The position numbers were made by a program, and so were the translations under genes. Below, one piece after another: positions 35,894 through 45,600 of a DNA stretch of 64,000 bases. Origin of the DNA: Phenylobacterium kunshanense (GTDB lineage Bacteria; Pseudomonadota; Alphaproteobacteria; Caulobacterales; Caulobacteraceae); NCBI RefSeq assembly GCF_003254525.1, contig NZ_QFYS01000001.1:124001-188000 (forward strand), read 5' to 3'. The stretch's first letter is position 1, and each line of letters opens with the position of its first letter. The notes beneath the pieces were generated by a model. That model had not been told where the DNA came from. It did not search any database and was given only the letters and a program-made list of their open reading frames with translations.

Positions 35894-37066
35894 GTGTCAC
35901 GAGTCCGGATCGTTCAACCAGATCGCCGTTCGCTGCTGGGCGGAGCTGCCGGCCTGGCGGGAGTTGGCCTGCTCGGGGGCTGCGCGACCGCCGGCCCGGC
36001 AAGGCCGCCGTTCCGCCCAGCGCCGCAGCTCGCGCCGATCCGCGCGGACATTCGGCGGCTCATGGGGATCACGGTGTGCCTGCGCCCCTTCCGGGCCGCG
36101 GGACCGCGCATGGACGCCGAGACCGTCGGCGACAAGCTGGTGGTTCACAACTACGGCCATGGCGGCAGCGGCTGGTCGCTCTCGTGGGGCTCTGCGGTGT
36201 CGGTCGTGCGGACGGCGCTGGCCGGAGGGGCGAAGGAGGTGGCGGTCCTCGGCGCCGGTGCGCTCGGCATGACCGCGGCGACGGTCGCCCGGCGCGCCGG
36301 GGCGAACGTCACCATCTATGCCAAGGAGCGCGTCCTCGACAGCCGGTCGACGCGAGCCACAGGGGTCTGGTCGCCGGACTCGCGCATCGCCCTCAGCAGC
36401 GCCGTAGATGGCGAATTCCCCGCGCGATGGGAGGAGATGGCCCGAACCTCGTGGCGCATGCACCACCAATACCTGGGCCTCGGCGACGGACCGGTGGAAT
36501 GGACCGAGCGCTACATGCTCGCCGACTCGCCGAGCGTCGCGCCGCATGACCCGATGGGCTTCGCGCACTATGGGCGGCGTCTGCAGGACATCTGGGCGCC
36601 GAGCGAACCGCTGGAGCCCGGCCAGCACCCGTTCCCGACCCGGTTCGCACGCAGGCAGACCCTGCCGATGTTCAACATCACCGCCTATGGCCACCTGCTG
36701 ACCTCGGAATTCCTCCAGGCGGGCGGCCGTATCGAGACCATGGAATTCCACCATCCTTCCGACCTGTCGCGCCTGAAGGAGACGGTGATCATCAACTGCA
36801 CCGGCTATGGCGCTCGTGCGCTTTGGCGGGACGAGAGCGTCGTGCCCGTACGCGGACAGATCGCCTGGCTCATCCCCCAGCCCGAGGTCGCCTACGGCCT
36901 CTACTACAAGGGGGTCGGCACGATCTCGCGGCGTGATGGCATGGTGGTTCAGTACTCAGGCGCGGACGAGAGCTACGGCTACAACGATCCGAACGAAGCG
37001 CCCGACCGGGGGGAGGCCGAGCGAGCCATCGCCACCATCGCGCCCCTGTTCGCGGCGCGCGGCTGA
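35894..37066 (+). CDS. Tat-exported lipoprotein resembling D-amino-acid oxidase
   Basis: 390 residues from GTG 35894, preceded by GAGGGGG (35882–35888). The N-terminus has twin arginines (DRRSLL, residues 11–12), a hydrophobic stretch and a lipobox ending at Cys 30 (LLGGC), so it is probably folded with FAD, exported by Tat and lipidated. The body is a DAO-type FAD oxidoreductase: the Rossmann loop is GAGALGMTAA, the DAAO-type segment GHGGSGWSLSWG appears early in the chain, and there is a ring-forming NCTGYGARAL. It may oxidatively deaminate D-amino acids, perhaps from peptidoglycan, in the periplasm. D-aspartate or glycine oxidase are alternatives. Unlike most DAAOs it is not cytoplasmic. 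Confidence 0.8.
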   Translation: MSRVRIVQPDRRSLLGGAAGLAGVGLLGGCATAGPARPPFRPAPQLAPIRADIRRLMGITVCLRPFRAAGPRMDAETVGDKLVVHNYGHGGSGWSLSWGSAVSVVRTALAGGAKEVAVLGAGALGMTAATVARRAGANVTIYAKERVLDSRSTRATGVWSPDSRIALSSAVDGEFPARWEEMARTSWRMHHQYLGLGDGPVEWTERYMLADSPSVAPHDPMGFAHYGRRLQDIWAPSEPLEPGQHPFPTRFARRQTLPMFNITAYGHLLTSEFLQAGGRIETMEFHHPSDLSRLKETVIINCTGYGARALWRDESVVPVRGQIAWLIPQPEVAYGLYYKGVGTISRRDGMVVQYSGADESYGYNDPNEAPDRGEAERAIATIAPLFAARG

Positions 37067-37182
37067 CCTATATTGAAGCGGCTGCGGCGGGCTACGACGG
37101 CCCATCCGCGCGCCGATCCCGGCCCCATTCTGGATGGTGGGTCAGAGCGTTGTCGCAAGAGCGCTCTCCCGCCGCAGCGCCC

Positions 37183-38178
37183 CTACTGCTGCTGTTGCTG
37201 CATCTGATGCAGACGCTGCTGGTGCTCATGGGCGGCGCCCGGAGCAACCCGCCGGCCCGGCGCGCCGTTGCGGCTCGCGGGCCGCGAGACGCGCAGGAAC
37301 TCAGGCTCGCTGATGGCCGCCCGCGCCTTGCGCACCGACACCCCCACCGCCAGCAGGCTCTCGGCCTCGCCCTTGTAGACGCCGCGTGACGGGGGCACGT
37401 CCGAATAGTCGCGACCAACCGCGCAGGCGATGTGGCGCTCGGTGGCCACGGTGTTGTTGGTGGGGTCGAAGCCGATCCAGCGCAGGCTGGGGAGGAACGC
37501 TTCCACCCAGGCGTGGGTGGCGTCGGGATCCGAGCGGTCGCCATGCTTGCGGTCGGTGAAGAGGTAGCCGGAGACGTAGCGCGCCGGAACGCCCCAGGAT
37601 CGCAGGATGGCCAGCATCACGTGCACGAAGTCCTGGCAGACGCCCTTGCGGGCCCGCAGCACATCGTCGATCGGGCTGTCGGCGCGGGTTACCCCGGCTT
37701 CGTAGCCGAAGGATTCGTAGATCTTGCGGTTCAGCCCCTGCAAGGCGGTCAGCGGGTCCCGGCGGCGCAGGTCGTCGATCTCGTGTTCGGCCATGTAGGC
37801 ATGCAGCAACCCGGTCTCGCGGGCGAAGCCGTGAGGGTGCAGGAAGTCGAAGTTCTCCCCCCGGAGGAAGTCCGATCTCAGACGATCCCATTCCCCTTGG
37901 TCGAGGTGGTCCGGCAGAGGCGCGGGGGCTTGGGTCTCCACCGCGGAGCGGGCGGTGATGGTCAGCCGGTCGTGCGGCTGCGGCACGTCGAAATGGTAGA
38001 CGGCGTTGCCGAAGCTGTCGGCGTACGAGAACACCTGGGTCGGCGGGTCGATATCGAGGTCGAAGCTGACCAGCCGCTGGCGCGCGCTGCGTTGCGGCTG
38101 CATCCACACCTCCATGACGCTTTCGCGCACGGGGACGGCGTACTGGTACTGGGTGACGTGGCGAACCTCGAGCAACAC
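37183..38178 (-). CDS. Transglutaminase-like cysteine peptidase family protein
   Basis: 331 residues. The N-terminal beta-rich domain (EVRHVTQYQYAVPVRESVMEVWMQP) and the papain-like core with the catalytic Cys in KGVCQDFVHVML, His in DATHAWVEAF and Asp in GFDPTNN define the family. It has no signal peptide. It is third in a cluster with an alpha-E protein and a circularly permuted ATP-grasp protein. That trio is widely conserved and predicted to make and trim amide-linked peptides. The C-terminus is a low-complexity tail rich in His/Gln, ending in a run of Gln, which is unusual. Confidence 0.9.
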   Translation of the reverse strand: MLLEVRHVTQYQYAVPVRESVMEVWMQPQRSARQRLVSFDLDIDPPTQVFSYADSFGNAVYHFDVPQPHDRLTITARSAVETQAPAPLPDHLDQGEWDRLRSDFLRGENFDFLHPHGFARETGLLHAYMAEHEIDDLRRRDPLTALQGLNRKIYESFGYEAGVTRADSPIDDVLRARKGVCQDFVHVMLAILRSWGVPARYVSGYLFTDRKHGDRSDPDATHAWVEAFLPSLRWIGFDPTNNTVATERHIACAVGRDYSDVPPSRGVYKGEAESLLAVGVSVRKARAAISEPEFLRVSRPASRNGAPGRRVAPGAAHEHQQRLHQMQQQQQ

Positions 38179-38191
38179 GTTTGAAGGTCTC

Positions 38192-39139
38192 CTAGGCCGG
38201 GAGGCGGTCTTCGAGGGGATAGGCCACGAAGGCGTCGTAGAGGCTGCGGTGGATGGCGGCGCACTCGTCGAGCACGGTCTTCAGGAATGCGCTGGCGCCC
38301 TGGGTCTCCAGCTCGTCGATGTCCGCGTACTGCAGGCGGGCGCGCAGGCGACCGGCCAATCGGTCGGGGCCGACACGGCCGGCGAGACCCGCGTGGCGGA
38401 TGATGGCGGCCAAGTGCTGTTCGATCTGCTGGGTGCAGAACCGCATCGAGCGCGGGAAGTCCTCGTCCAGCATGAGGAACTGCAGAATGTAGCGAGGCTG
38501 CATCTCGGCCGTGTAGACGCGAAGGTACGGCTCCAGCGCGCACCCCATCCGCAGGACGTTGGTGAGGGCGAAGTGGTCGCGGATGGGGCGCCGTTGTCGG
38601 CCTTCGCCGAACACCACCTCCAGTAGCGCGCCGATGAGCTGGGCCCGTTCCAGGTAGACGCCGAGGAGCAGGAAGCTCCAGCCCTCGCCGTGGCTCATCG
38701 TGGCGTCGCCGGCCCCCTTGAAGAGGTGGAGGTCGGCGATGGTGTCGTGGAGGAAGACCTGCGAGCCGCCCTCGAACGCCTTGACCGCATCGGGCGAGCT
38801 CATGCGCAGATAGATGAGGTTCAGCCGCTCCCAGGTCTCGGTGGTGATCTGGTCGCGCACCTGGCGGGCGTTCTCCCGCGCCCGGGCGATGGACGAGTAG
38901 ATCGAGCCCGCATCGTCACGATCGAGCGTCAGCGCCTGAGCGGCTTCATAGGGGTTCCCGGCCTTGGCGGCGTCGGGGTCGCCCACGGCGGCCAGGGCGA
39001 TCCGCGCCACCTGGGTGGCGGCCTCCGAACGATCCAGCGTGGCGTTGAGCATCACGTCCGAGAGGCGGCACATGTGCTCGGCCCGCTCCACGTAACGGCC
39101 GATCCAGTAGAGGCTGTCGGCGACCCTCGCGAGCATCAT
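38192..39139 (-). CDS. Alpha-E domain protein (DUF403)
   Basis: 315 residues, almost entirely helical, beginning with the family signature MLARVADSLYWIGRYVERAEHMCRL split over its first residues and containing RARENARQVRDQI and the EGWSFLLLGVYLERA segment. Its biochemical role is unknown. It always travels with the ATP-grasp and transglutaminase genes and may act as their partner or peptide carrier. Its ATG overlaps the stop of a 13-codon ORF that links it to the ATP-grasp gene. Confidence 0.92.
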   Translation of the reverse strand: MMLARVADSLYWIGRYVERAEHMCRLSDVMLNATLDRSEAATQVARIALAAVGDPDAAKAGNPYEAAQALTLDRDDAGSIYSSIARARENARQVRDQITTETWERLNLIYLRMSSPDAVKAFEGGSQVFLHDTIADLHLFKGAGDATMSHGEGWSFLLLGVYLERAQLIGALLEVVFGEGRQRRPIRDHFALTNVLRMGCALEPYLRVYTAEMQPRYILQFLMLDEDFPRSMRFCTQQIEQHLAAIIRHAGLAGRVGPDRLAGRLRARLQYADIDELETQGASAFLKTVLDECAAIHRSLYDAFVAYPLEDRLPA

Positions 39140-39178
39140 GCTCGCGTTCCTTCACGAAGAGGCTTGGCGAGCATCATG
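39129..39178. repeat. Direct repeat of a start region
   Basis: GCGAGCATCATG occurs at 39129–39140 and 39167–39178 (+ strand), so the same start codons ATGATGCTCGC appear twice, 38 bases apart, on the coding strand. The downstream copy starts the alpha-E protein and the upstream one the 13-codon ORF. Confidence 0.8.
39136..39177 (-). CDS. 13-codon linker ORF between the ATP-grasp and alpha-E genes
   Basis: Begins ATGATGCTCGC, overlaps the ATP-grasp stop by ATGA at 39177–39174, and ends in TGA overlapping the alpha-E start at 39139. Its start copies the alpha-E start (12-base repeat). It probably arose by slippage duplication and may simply pass ribosomes on. A functional peptide is unlikely. 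Confidence 0.35.
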   Translation of the reverse strand: MMLAKPLREGTRA

Positions 39179-40658
39179 AGCGGTCTCCCTTGCCGTCCGA
39201 GAGCACCCAGGTGTCCTTGGAGCCACCGCCCTGGCTGGAATTGACCACCAGCGATCCCTTCTTGAGCGCGACGCGGGTCAGCGCGCCGGGCGTGACCACG
39301 ATCTTCTCGCCGGAGAGGATGAAGGGGCGCAGGTCGACGTGGCGCGGCTCCACGGCCCCATCGATCAGGCAAGGTGCGGTCGAAAGCTGGATGGTCGGCT
39401 GGGCGATGTAGTTGGACGGATCGGCCCGCAGGGCGTCCGCGAAGGCGTCGCGCTGGGCCTTGGTGGAGTGCGGGCCGACCAGCATCCCGTAGCCGCCCGA
39501 CGCGCCGACGGCCTTGACCACCAGCTTGTCGAGATTGGCCAGGACGTGGCTGAGCTGGGCGGGCTCGCGGCAGAGATAGGTCTCGATGTTGGGAAGGATC
39601 GCGTCCTCGCCCAGGTAGTAGCGGATGATCTCGGGGACGTAGGCATAGACCGCCTTGTCGTCCGCGACCCCCGTGCCCGGCGCGTTGCAGATCACGACGT
39701 TGCCCGCGCGATAGGCATTGAAGAGCCCAGCCGCGCCCAGCGAGCTGTCGCGTCGGAAGGTGAGGGGGTCGATGAAGTCGTCGTCCACCCGGCGGTAGAT
39801 CACGTCGATCCGGCGCAGGCCCGTCGTTGTGCGCATGTAGACCATGTTGTCGTGGACCACGAGGTCGCGTCCCTCGACCAGCGGCACGCCCATCAGGCGG
39901 GCGAGGTAGGCATGCTCGTAGTAGGCGGAGTTGTAGACGCCGGGTGTGAGCACCACGACCTGCGGGTTCGGCCGCCAGTCGGCCGCCATGCTCTTCAGCG
40001 TGGTCAGCAGGAGGTCGGGATAGCGATCGATCGCCCGTACCCCTGCGGCCCTGAAGGTGCCGGGGAAGACGCGCTTGGACGCCTCGCGGTTGGCCAGCAT
40101 GTACGAGACGCCGGAGGGAACCCGCAGGTTGTCCTCAAGCACGGCGAACTCGCCGTTCTCCTGGCGAATGAGGTCCGAACCACAGACGTTGGCGTAGGCG
40201 TTGTGCGGAACGTAGAGGTTCTGCATCTCGCGGCGGTACGAGGGCGCCTGCATCACCAACTCGCGCGGCACCACCCCATCCATGAGGATCTGCTGCTCCG
40301 AGTAGATATCCGCCAGGAACATGTTCAGGGCCCGCAGGCGCTGGGTCAGGCCGGCCTCGATCCGGGACCACTCGGCCGCTGGGATGATCCGCGGCAGGAT
40401 ATCTGTCGGGATGATCCGCTCGGTCGAACTCTCGGCGCCGTAGACCGTGAACGTGATGCCCTGGAGCAGGAAGAACCGCTCCTGCGTCTTCTGGCGGTCC
40501 GCCAGCTCCGCGGCGCTGAGCGTGGAGAGCCGCGCCTGCAGGGCCGCGTAGTGCGGCCGAACCTCACCAAGCGGCGCGCGCATCTCATCATAGGGGCCCA
40601 TCGGGCTCGCGGCGTCGCTCGCCGGTTCGTCCAGCCTGGCGCTCACGGTGGATTCCAC
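39174..40658 (-). CDS. Circularly permuted ATP-grasp type 2 protein (DUF404/DUF407)
   Basis: 494 residues with the family blocks ITFTVYGAESSTERIIPTD (start of the domain), NGEFAVLEDNLRVPSGVSYM, VVLTPGVYNSAYYEH, DVIYRRVDDDFIDPL and GGYGMLVGPHS. Such proteins are predicted to form amide bonds using ATP, with acyl phosphate intermediates. It is the first gene of the trio with alpha-E and transglutaminase-like proteins. The product of this pathway is not known. Confidence 0.93.
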   Translation of the reverse strand: MESTVSARLDEPASDAASPMGPYDEMRAPLGEVRPHYAALQARLSTLSAAELADRQKTQERFFLLQGITFTVYGAESSTERIIPTDILPRIIPAAEWSRIEAGLTQRLRALNMFLADIYSEQQILMDGVVPRELVMQAPSYRREMQNLYVPHNAYANVCGSDLIRQENGEFAVLEDNLRVPSGVSYMLANREASKRVFPGTFRAAGVRAIDRYPDLLLTTLKSMAADWRPNPQVVVLTPGVYNSAYYEHAYLARLMGVPLVEGRDLVVHDNMVYMRTTTGLRRIDVIYRRVDDDFIDPLTFRRDSSLGAAGLFNAYRAGNVVICNAPGTGVADDKAVYAYVPEIIRYYLGEDAILPNIETYLCREPAQLSHVLANLDKLVVKAVGASGGYGMLVGPHSTKAQRDAFADALRADPSNYIAQPTIQLSTAPCLIDGAVEPRHVDLRPFILSGEKIVVTPGALTRVALKKGSLVVNSSQGGGSKDTWVLSDGKGDRS

Positions 40659-40852
40659 GCCTTTCCGCCCTCGCTTGGTAAATCAGTATGACGCTTACGG
40701 CCCGCCCGGAAGCACGGTGACGAAATTCCGACCTCGACGGATGGCTCCCGGGCGCCTGCCCAAGAATTGGGCGCCGACGGCCGCAACGGGCGGATGACAG
40801 GGTCTGGAGGCCCGGCTACATCCGCAGAGGGGGCGCCAACGGGGAATCGGGC

Positions 40853-42631
40853 TTGGGTCGACTGGTGTATGCCGTCGCCGCCTCGGCGGTCCTTTGCGCG
40901 TCTGGCGGCGCCGCTCTTGCGGCCGAGCCCAAGGCGACGGTCGAAGGTGACATGGATGCGGACCTGCGGGCCACGATCCAGCGGGTCGTGGGCGACAGCG
41001 ACCGTCCGATCGAGAACCGGTTCGAGGCGCGTCGGCGCGCCCGCGCCGCCGCCGAGGACGCGATCGCCGTTCTCCGTTCCGAGGGCTATTATGCGTATAC
41101 GGTCAGCCCGGACGTCAGCGAGACCGATCCGCCCCGTCCGCTTGTGAAGATCGCCCCCGGTCCGCTGTTCCTGATCGGCGAGGCAGGCATCGAATGGCGG
41201 GGCGAGGCGCCGGACTCCGAGGCCGCGGTGGCCGCCCGTCGCGCGATGAACCTGTCCCCCGGCACGCCGGGCCGGGCCGTGGACGTGATCGCCGCCGAAG
41301 GGCGGATCGTGGCCGAGATCCAGCAGCGCGGCTATGCCGACGCGGTGGCTGAGCCCAGGGACGTGGTGGTGGATCATGCGGACCATTCCGTGCGGCCAAC
41401 CTACAGGATCGCGGCGGGGGGCCTCGTCCGGCTGGACGACCTGGATATCGTCGCCGCAGGGCGGACCCGGCCGGCCTGGCTGCGCGGTCTGGCGCCGTGG
41501 ACGGCAGGCGACGCCTACAGCCCTGACGAAGTGGCCGAGCTGGAGCGCCGGCTCCTCGACACCGGCGTGTACGACTCCGTCACCGTGGCGCTGGCGCCGC
41601 CGGAGAAGGCGACCGCCAACGGCCGGCGTCCCGTGGTGGTGAGCCTGGCGGAACGAAAGCCGCGCACCATCGAGACGGCGGCCAGCTACGCGACGGTCGA
41701 CGGCGTAGGCGTCAATGCGCGCTGGACGCACTACAACCGCCTTGGCCGAGCGGACACCATCGCGCTGTTGGGCCAGTATTCCGATCGCGACACGCGAGCC
41801 GAGGCCAGCGTCTCGCTGCCCCATTGGCGTCGGGCGCAGCAGACGTTGCGCACCAGCGCCGCCGCCTACCGCGTCGAGACTGACGCCTATGACGAGGATG
41901 GCTTCGGGCTGCAGGCCGACGTGACGCGTCGCTACGGACGAACCTCCTACGTCACCGTCGGCGGCTCGGTGGATGCGACGCGGTCGACAGAGAAGACAAA
42001 CGGCGCTCTGAGCGCTCTCGGCCGCGACCTCGTAACGCTGGCGGTCCTGGGCGACGTAATGCTGGACCGCTCGAACGATCCGCTGAATCCGACGTCCGGC
42101 TGGAGGCTCAGCGCCCGGCTGGAGCCGACGCTGATCGTCGGCGACACCAATCTGCCCTATCTGCGCGCGGTGACACAGGGGACCTACTACTGGGCGCTCG
42201 ACAAGCGCGCCCACACCGTCGTGGCCGGGCGTCTCCGGCTTGGACGCATCATCAACGGGTCCGTGGACCAGGTGCCGGCGTCCCAGCGCTTCTTCGCCGG
42301 CGGCGGCGGGTCCGTGCGCGGCTTTCCCTACCAGGCCGTTGGGCCTCGGCTGGCGGACAATACCCCGCGCGGCGGGGTTTCGCTGCTCGAGAGCTCGGTT
42401 GAGGTGCGCCGGGACCTGACGGCGAAGTGGGGCGTGGCGCTCTTCGTGGATGCCGGAGCGGTCGGCTCGTCGAGTGTCATCGACGTTGGGGACATGGCCG
42501 TCGGCGCAGGGATCGGCGTTCGCTACAACCTGGGCTTTGCGCCGATCCGCATCGACGTCGCCACGCCTGTGGCGCGTCGGCGCGGCGAGGCCCCATTCCA
42601 GGTCTACCTGAGCATCGGACAGAGCTTTTGA
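40853..42631 (+). CDS. tamA: Outer-membrane translocation and assembly module TamA (BamA family)
   Basis: 592 residues from a TTG at 40853, with GGGGAA six bases upstream; a GTG at 40865 is the alternative. A signal peptide ends at ALAAEP. Residues about 30–260 contain POTRA-like repeats. The C-terminal barrel of about 330 residues includes the loop motif GGGSVRGFPYQ (VRGF, the L6 lid) and ends in SIGQSF. With TamB it inserts outer-membrane or autotransporter proteins and affects lipid transport. Its stop overlaps the tamB start (TTGA). Confidence 0.93.
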   Translation: MGRLVYAVAASAVLCASGGAALAAEPKATVEGDMDADLRATIQRVVGDSDRPIENRFEARRRARAAAEDAIAVLRSEGYYAYTVSPDVSETDPPRPLVKIAPGPLFLIGEAGIEWRGEAPDSEAAVAARRAMNLSPGTPGRAVDVIAAEGRIVAEIQQRGYADAVAEPRDVVVDHADHSVRPTYRIAAGGLVRLDDLDIVAAGRTRPAWLRGLAPWTAGDAYSPDEVAELERRLLDTGVYDSVTVALAPPEKATANGRRPVVVSLAERKPRTIETAASYATVDGVGVNARWTHYNRLGRADTIALLGQYSDRDTRAEASVSLPHWRRAQQTLRTSAAAYRVETDAYDEDGFGLQADVTRRYGRTSYVTVGGSVDATRSTEKTNGALSALGRDLVTLAVLGDVMLDRSNDPLNPTSGWRLSARLEPTLIVGDTNLPYLRAVTQGTYYWALDKRAHTVVAGRLRLGRIINGSVDQVPASQRFFAGGGGSVRGFPYQAVGPRLADNTPRGGVSLLESSVEVRRDLTAKWGVALFVDAGAVGSSSVIDVGDMAVGAGIGVRYNLGFAPIRIDVATPVARRRGEAPFQVYLSIGQSF

Positions 42632-45600
42632 GCGATGCTGCCGACATTCCGGCGCGCGTGCGCTCGCGATGGCCGAGGGCGATCCTGGCCGTCCTGGCGA
42701 CCATGGCGGCCACGCTGCTGCTGGTGGCCGGCGTCACGCGCTACGGGGTGCTGCTGCCTCAGGTGCGCCTGCTGATCGAGGCGCGCACGGACGGGCTGAA
42801 GCTCGGGCGTATCGGACGGCTGAGGATCGAGGGCCTGTCCGGCGACGTCTGGCGGGACGTGCGTGCGCAGCGACTCACCATCCGGGACGAAAAGGGCGTC
42901 TGGCTCGAAGCCAGGGACGTCCACATCAAGTGGAACTACGCCGAGCTTCTCCGGCGCAGGTTCGACGCCGACGTCGTCACCGCGGGATCGGTGCGGGTGC
43001 TTCGGCGCCCGGCCATGGGACCCAAGGGCAAGGACCGGGGCCTTCCGGTGTCGTTCCACATCGACCGGCTCGCCACGCGTCTCACCCTGGAGCCTGCATT
43101 CGCCCAGACCCGCGGCGTCTATGACCTGAAGGCGGCGCTGGACATCGAGCGGCGCGGCGGGCGCAGCGGAACGCTCGCGGCGACCAGCGTGCTGCATCCC
43201 GGCGACCGCCTGGATGTCGAGCTGGCGCTGGGAGGCCCCGGTCCGCTGAAGATCGTCGCGGCGGCTGAGGAGGCGAGGGGCGGGGCCATCGCCGGCTCCC
43301 TGGGCCTACCCGCCGATCGGCCCTTCCATCTCGATCTTCGGGCGGACGGCACGGTGTCGGAGGGGCGCTTCACCGCCGTCGCCAAGACCGGTGACGTGAC
43401 CCCCCTGATCGCCAGCGGCGCCTGGAGCCCGCAGGGAGGGCAGGCCGGCGGGCGGGTCCTCCTTGCGGCCTCCGACCTCACAGCGCCGGTCGCCGAGCGC
43501 CTGGGCGCCAGGGTCCTGTTCGGCCTGGCCGGCCGCAAGACGCGGGCCGGGGATTATGCGCTGGATCTCAGACTGCGCGCCGACGGGGCGAGCCTGCATG
43601 CATTCGGGCCCGGCGACCTTGGCAAGCGACGGCTTTCCGCCGTGCGGCTCGACGCCCAGGCGCCTTCACTGTCGCGACTGCTCGGCGCTGGCGACCTCGG
43701 TCCCGGACGCCTGACGGGTGGCGTGACGGCGCAAGGGGCGGACTGGCGGTTCGAGGGATCCGCCGTGCTGATGGATGTCGGTCTCGGGGCGTATCGGCTG
43801 CAGCGCATTTCCGGGCCAGTGCAGGTCGCCCGGGAGAAGGGCGCCTATGCGCTGGAGACACAGCTGACAGGCGCGGGCGGGCAGGGGGCCGGGCTGGCGG
43901 CCGCCATGCTTGGCGCAAACCCCGTGGCCAGCCTCGATGCGCGTCGACTCGCCAATGGCCAGATGGTCGTGCGTCGGCTCGACCTTTCGGGGCGCGGGCT
44001 GAAGCTTTCGGCCAGCGGCGAAAGGACCCTGCTCGGAGCCGTGGGCTTCAAGGGCGATGCGCAGGTCTCGAACCTTGCGGCCGCTCGCGAAGGCGCCTCG
44101 GGTGCGCTGGACATGGCGTGGCGGGCGTCCCAGGCGCGAGCGGACGGCCCGTGGACGATCACGCTTGATGCGCGCGGCCAGCGCCTGGCCCTCGGCATGG
44201 CCGAACTGGATCGATTGCTCGGCGGGCAGCCGCGCCTCGAGGCGCAGGGAACGTGGCAGGCCGGTCGTGTCGCCATTACCCGCGCGGCGTTGGATGGCGC
44301 GGCGCTCGATGCGACCGCGGCCGGCGTCATGGAGCGCGATCAACGCCTGGCCTTCAAGACCGACTGGACCGCGACCGGGCCCTTCAGAGCTGGGCCCGTG
44401 GAAATTTCCGGGCGCGCCCGGGGGATGGGCGGGGTCAGCGGCACGCTCACTGCGCCGCGCCTGGATCTGTCCGCCGACATCGAGCAGATCGACGTGCCGC
44501 GACTTCCGCTGCGCGATGCCAAGCTCGCGCTGGTCTTCCAGCGCAGGGTGGATGGCTCGGATGGGACGGTCGCCCTTACGGCCTCAAGCGGCTACGGCCC
44601 GGCGCGCGCTGGCGCATCGTTCCGCTTCCCGAGAGGCGGGGTGGATCTCTCGGACCTCGTGATCGACGCCGGCGGCGTGCGGGCCCGAGGCCAACTATCC
44701 CTCCGGCGCAGCGCTCCATCGGCCGCGGACCTGACCCTCGACATCGGACGGGGCGCCTTGCTGGACGCCGGACGGATCGCGGGGCGGGCCCAGGTGGTCG
44801 ACGGGGCCGGCGGACCCCGGGCGACACTGAACCTGACCGCAGAGAACGCGCGGGCTGCGGGCTCTGCAATCACCATCCGGACGGCCAAGATTGTTGCAGA
44901 CGGAGCGCTGACGCGCCTGCCCTATTCGGTGGATGCGAGGGGGGTCTCGGAGCGGGGCGCCTGGACCCTGGATGGCCGCGGCGTCCTGGACGATCAGGCC
45001 GGGGGATATCTGGTCACCTTCGACGGTGGCGGCGCGATCGGGGGGCAGGAACTGCGGACGGCCGAGACCGCCAACTTCCGTCTTGGCGGCGGCGATCAGG
45101 CGGCCCGCGTGCGGCTTGTCGGATCGAACGGCGGCCGGCTCGACCTGGACGCCGCGCTGCGGGGAGATGTGGCCGAGGTGGAGGCCCGGGTCGCGAACCT
45201 GGGCCTGACGCTGTTCAACGCCGACCTGGACGGACGGGTCGAAGCGACGCTGGCGCTGCGGGGGCAGGGGCAGAGGTTGGATGGATCCCTCCAGGCGCGC
45301 CTTCTTGACGCGCGGGGGCGTGGGTCACCTGCCAGCCAGGGTGTGGATGGGACTCTTCAAGCGCGCCTTGCCGGCGACGCCGTCTCGCTGGAGGCGGCCA
45401 CCACCAACGACCAGGGACTGCGCGCGGAAGCGAGCCTCGTCCTGCCAGCGGAAACGTCCGCCCGGCCATTCCGCGTCGCGATCGCCCGGCAACGGCCCAT
45501 GCGGGGACGCTTCTCCGCTGAGGGGGAGGTTCGGCCTCTGTGGGATCTCTTCATGGGCGGTGACCGGTCCCTGGCCGGATTCGTCCGCACGGAAGGGACT

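Noticed and set aside
37150..37176. Inverted repeat AGAGCG…CGCTCT between the convergent DAAO-like and transglutaminase genes
   Set aside because: Stem of about six pairs and no U-tract; too weak to call a terminator.
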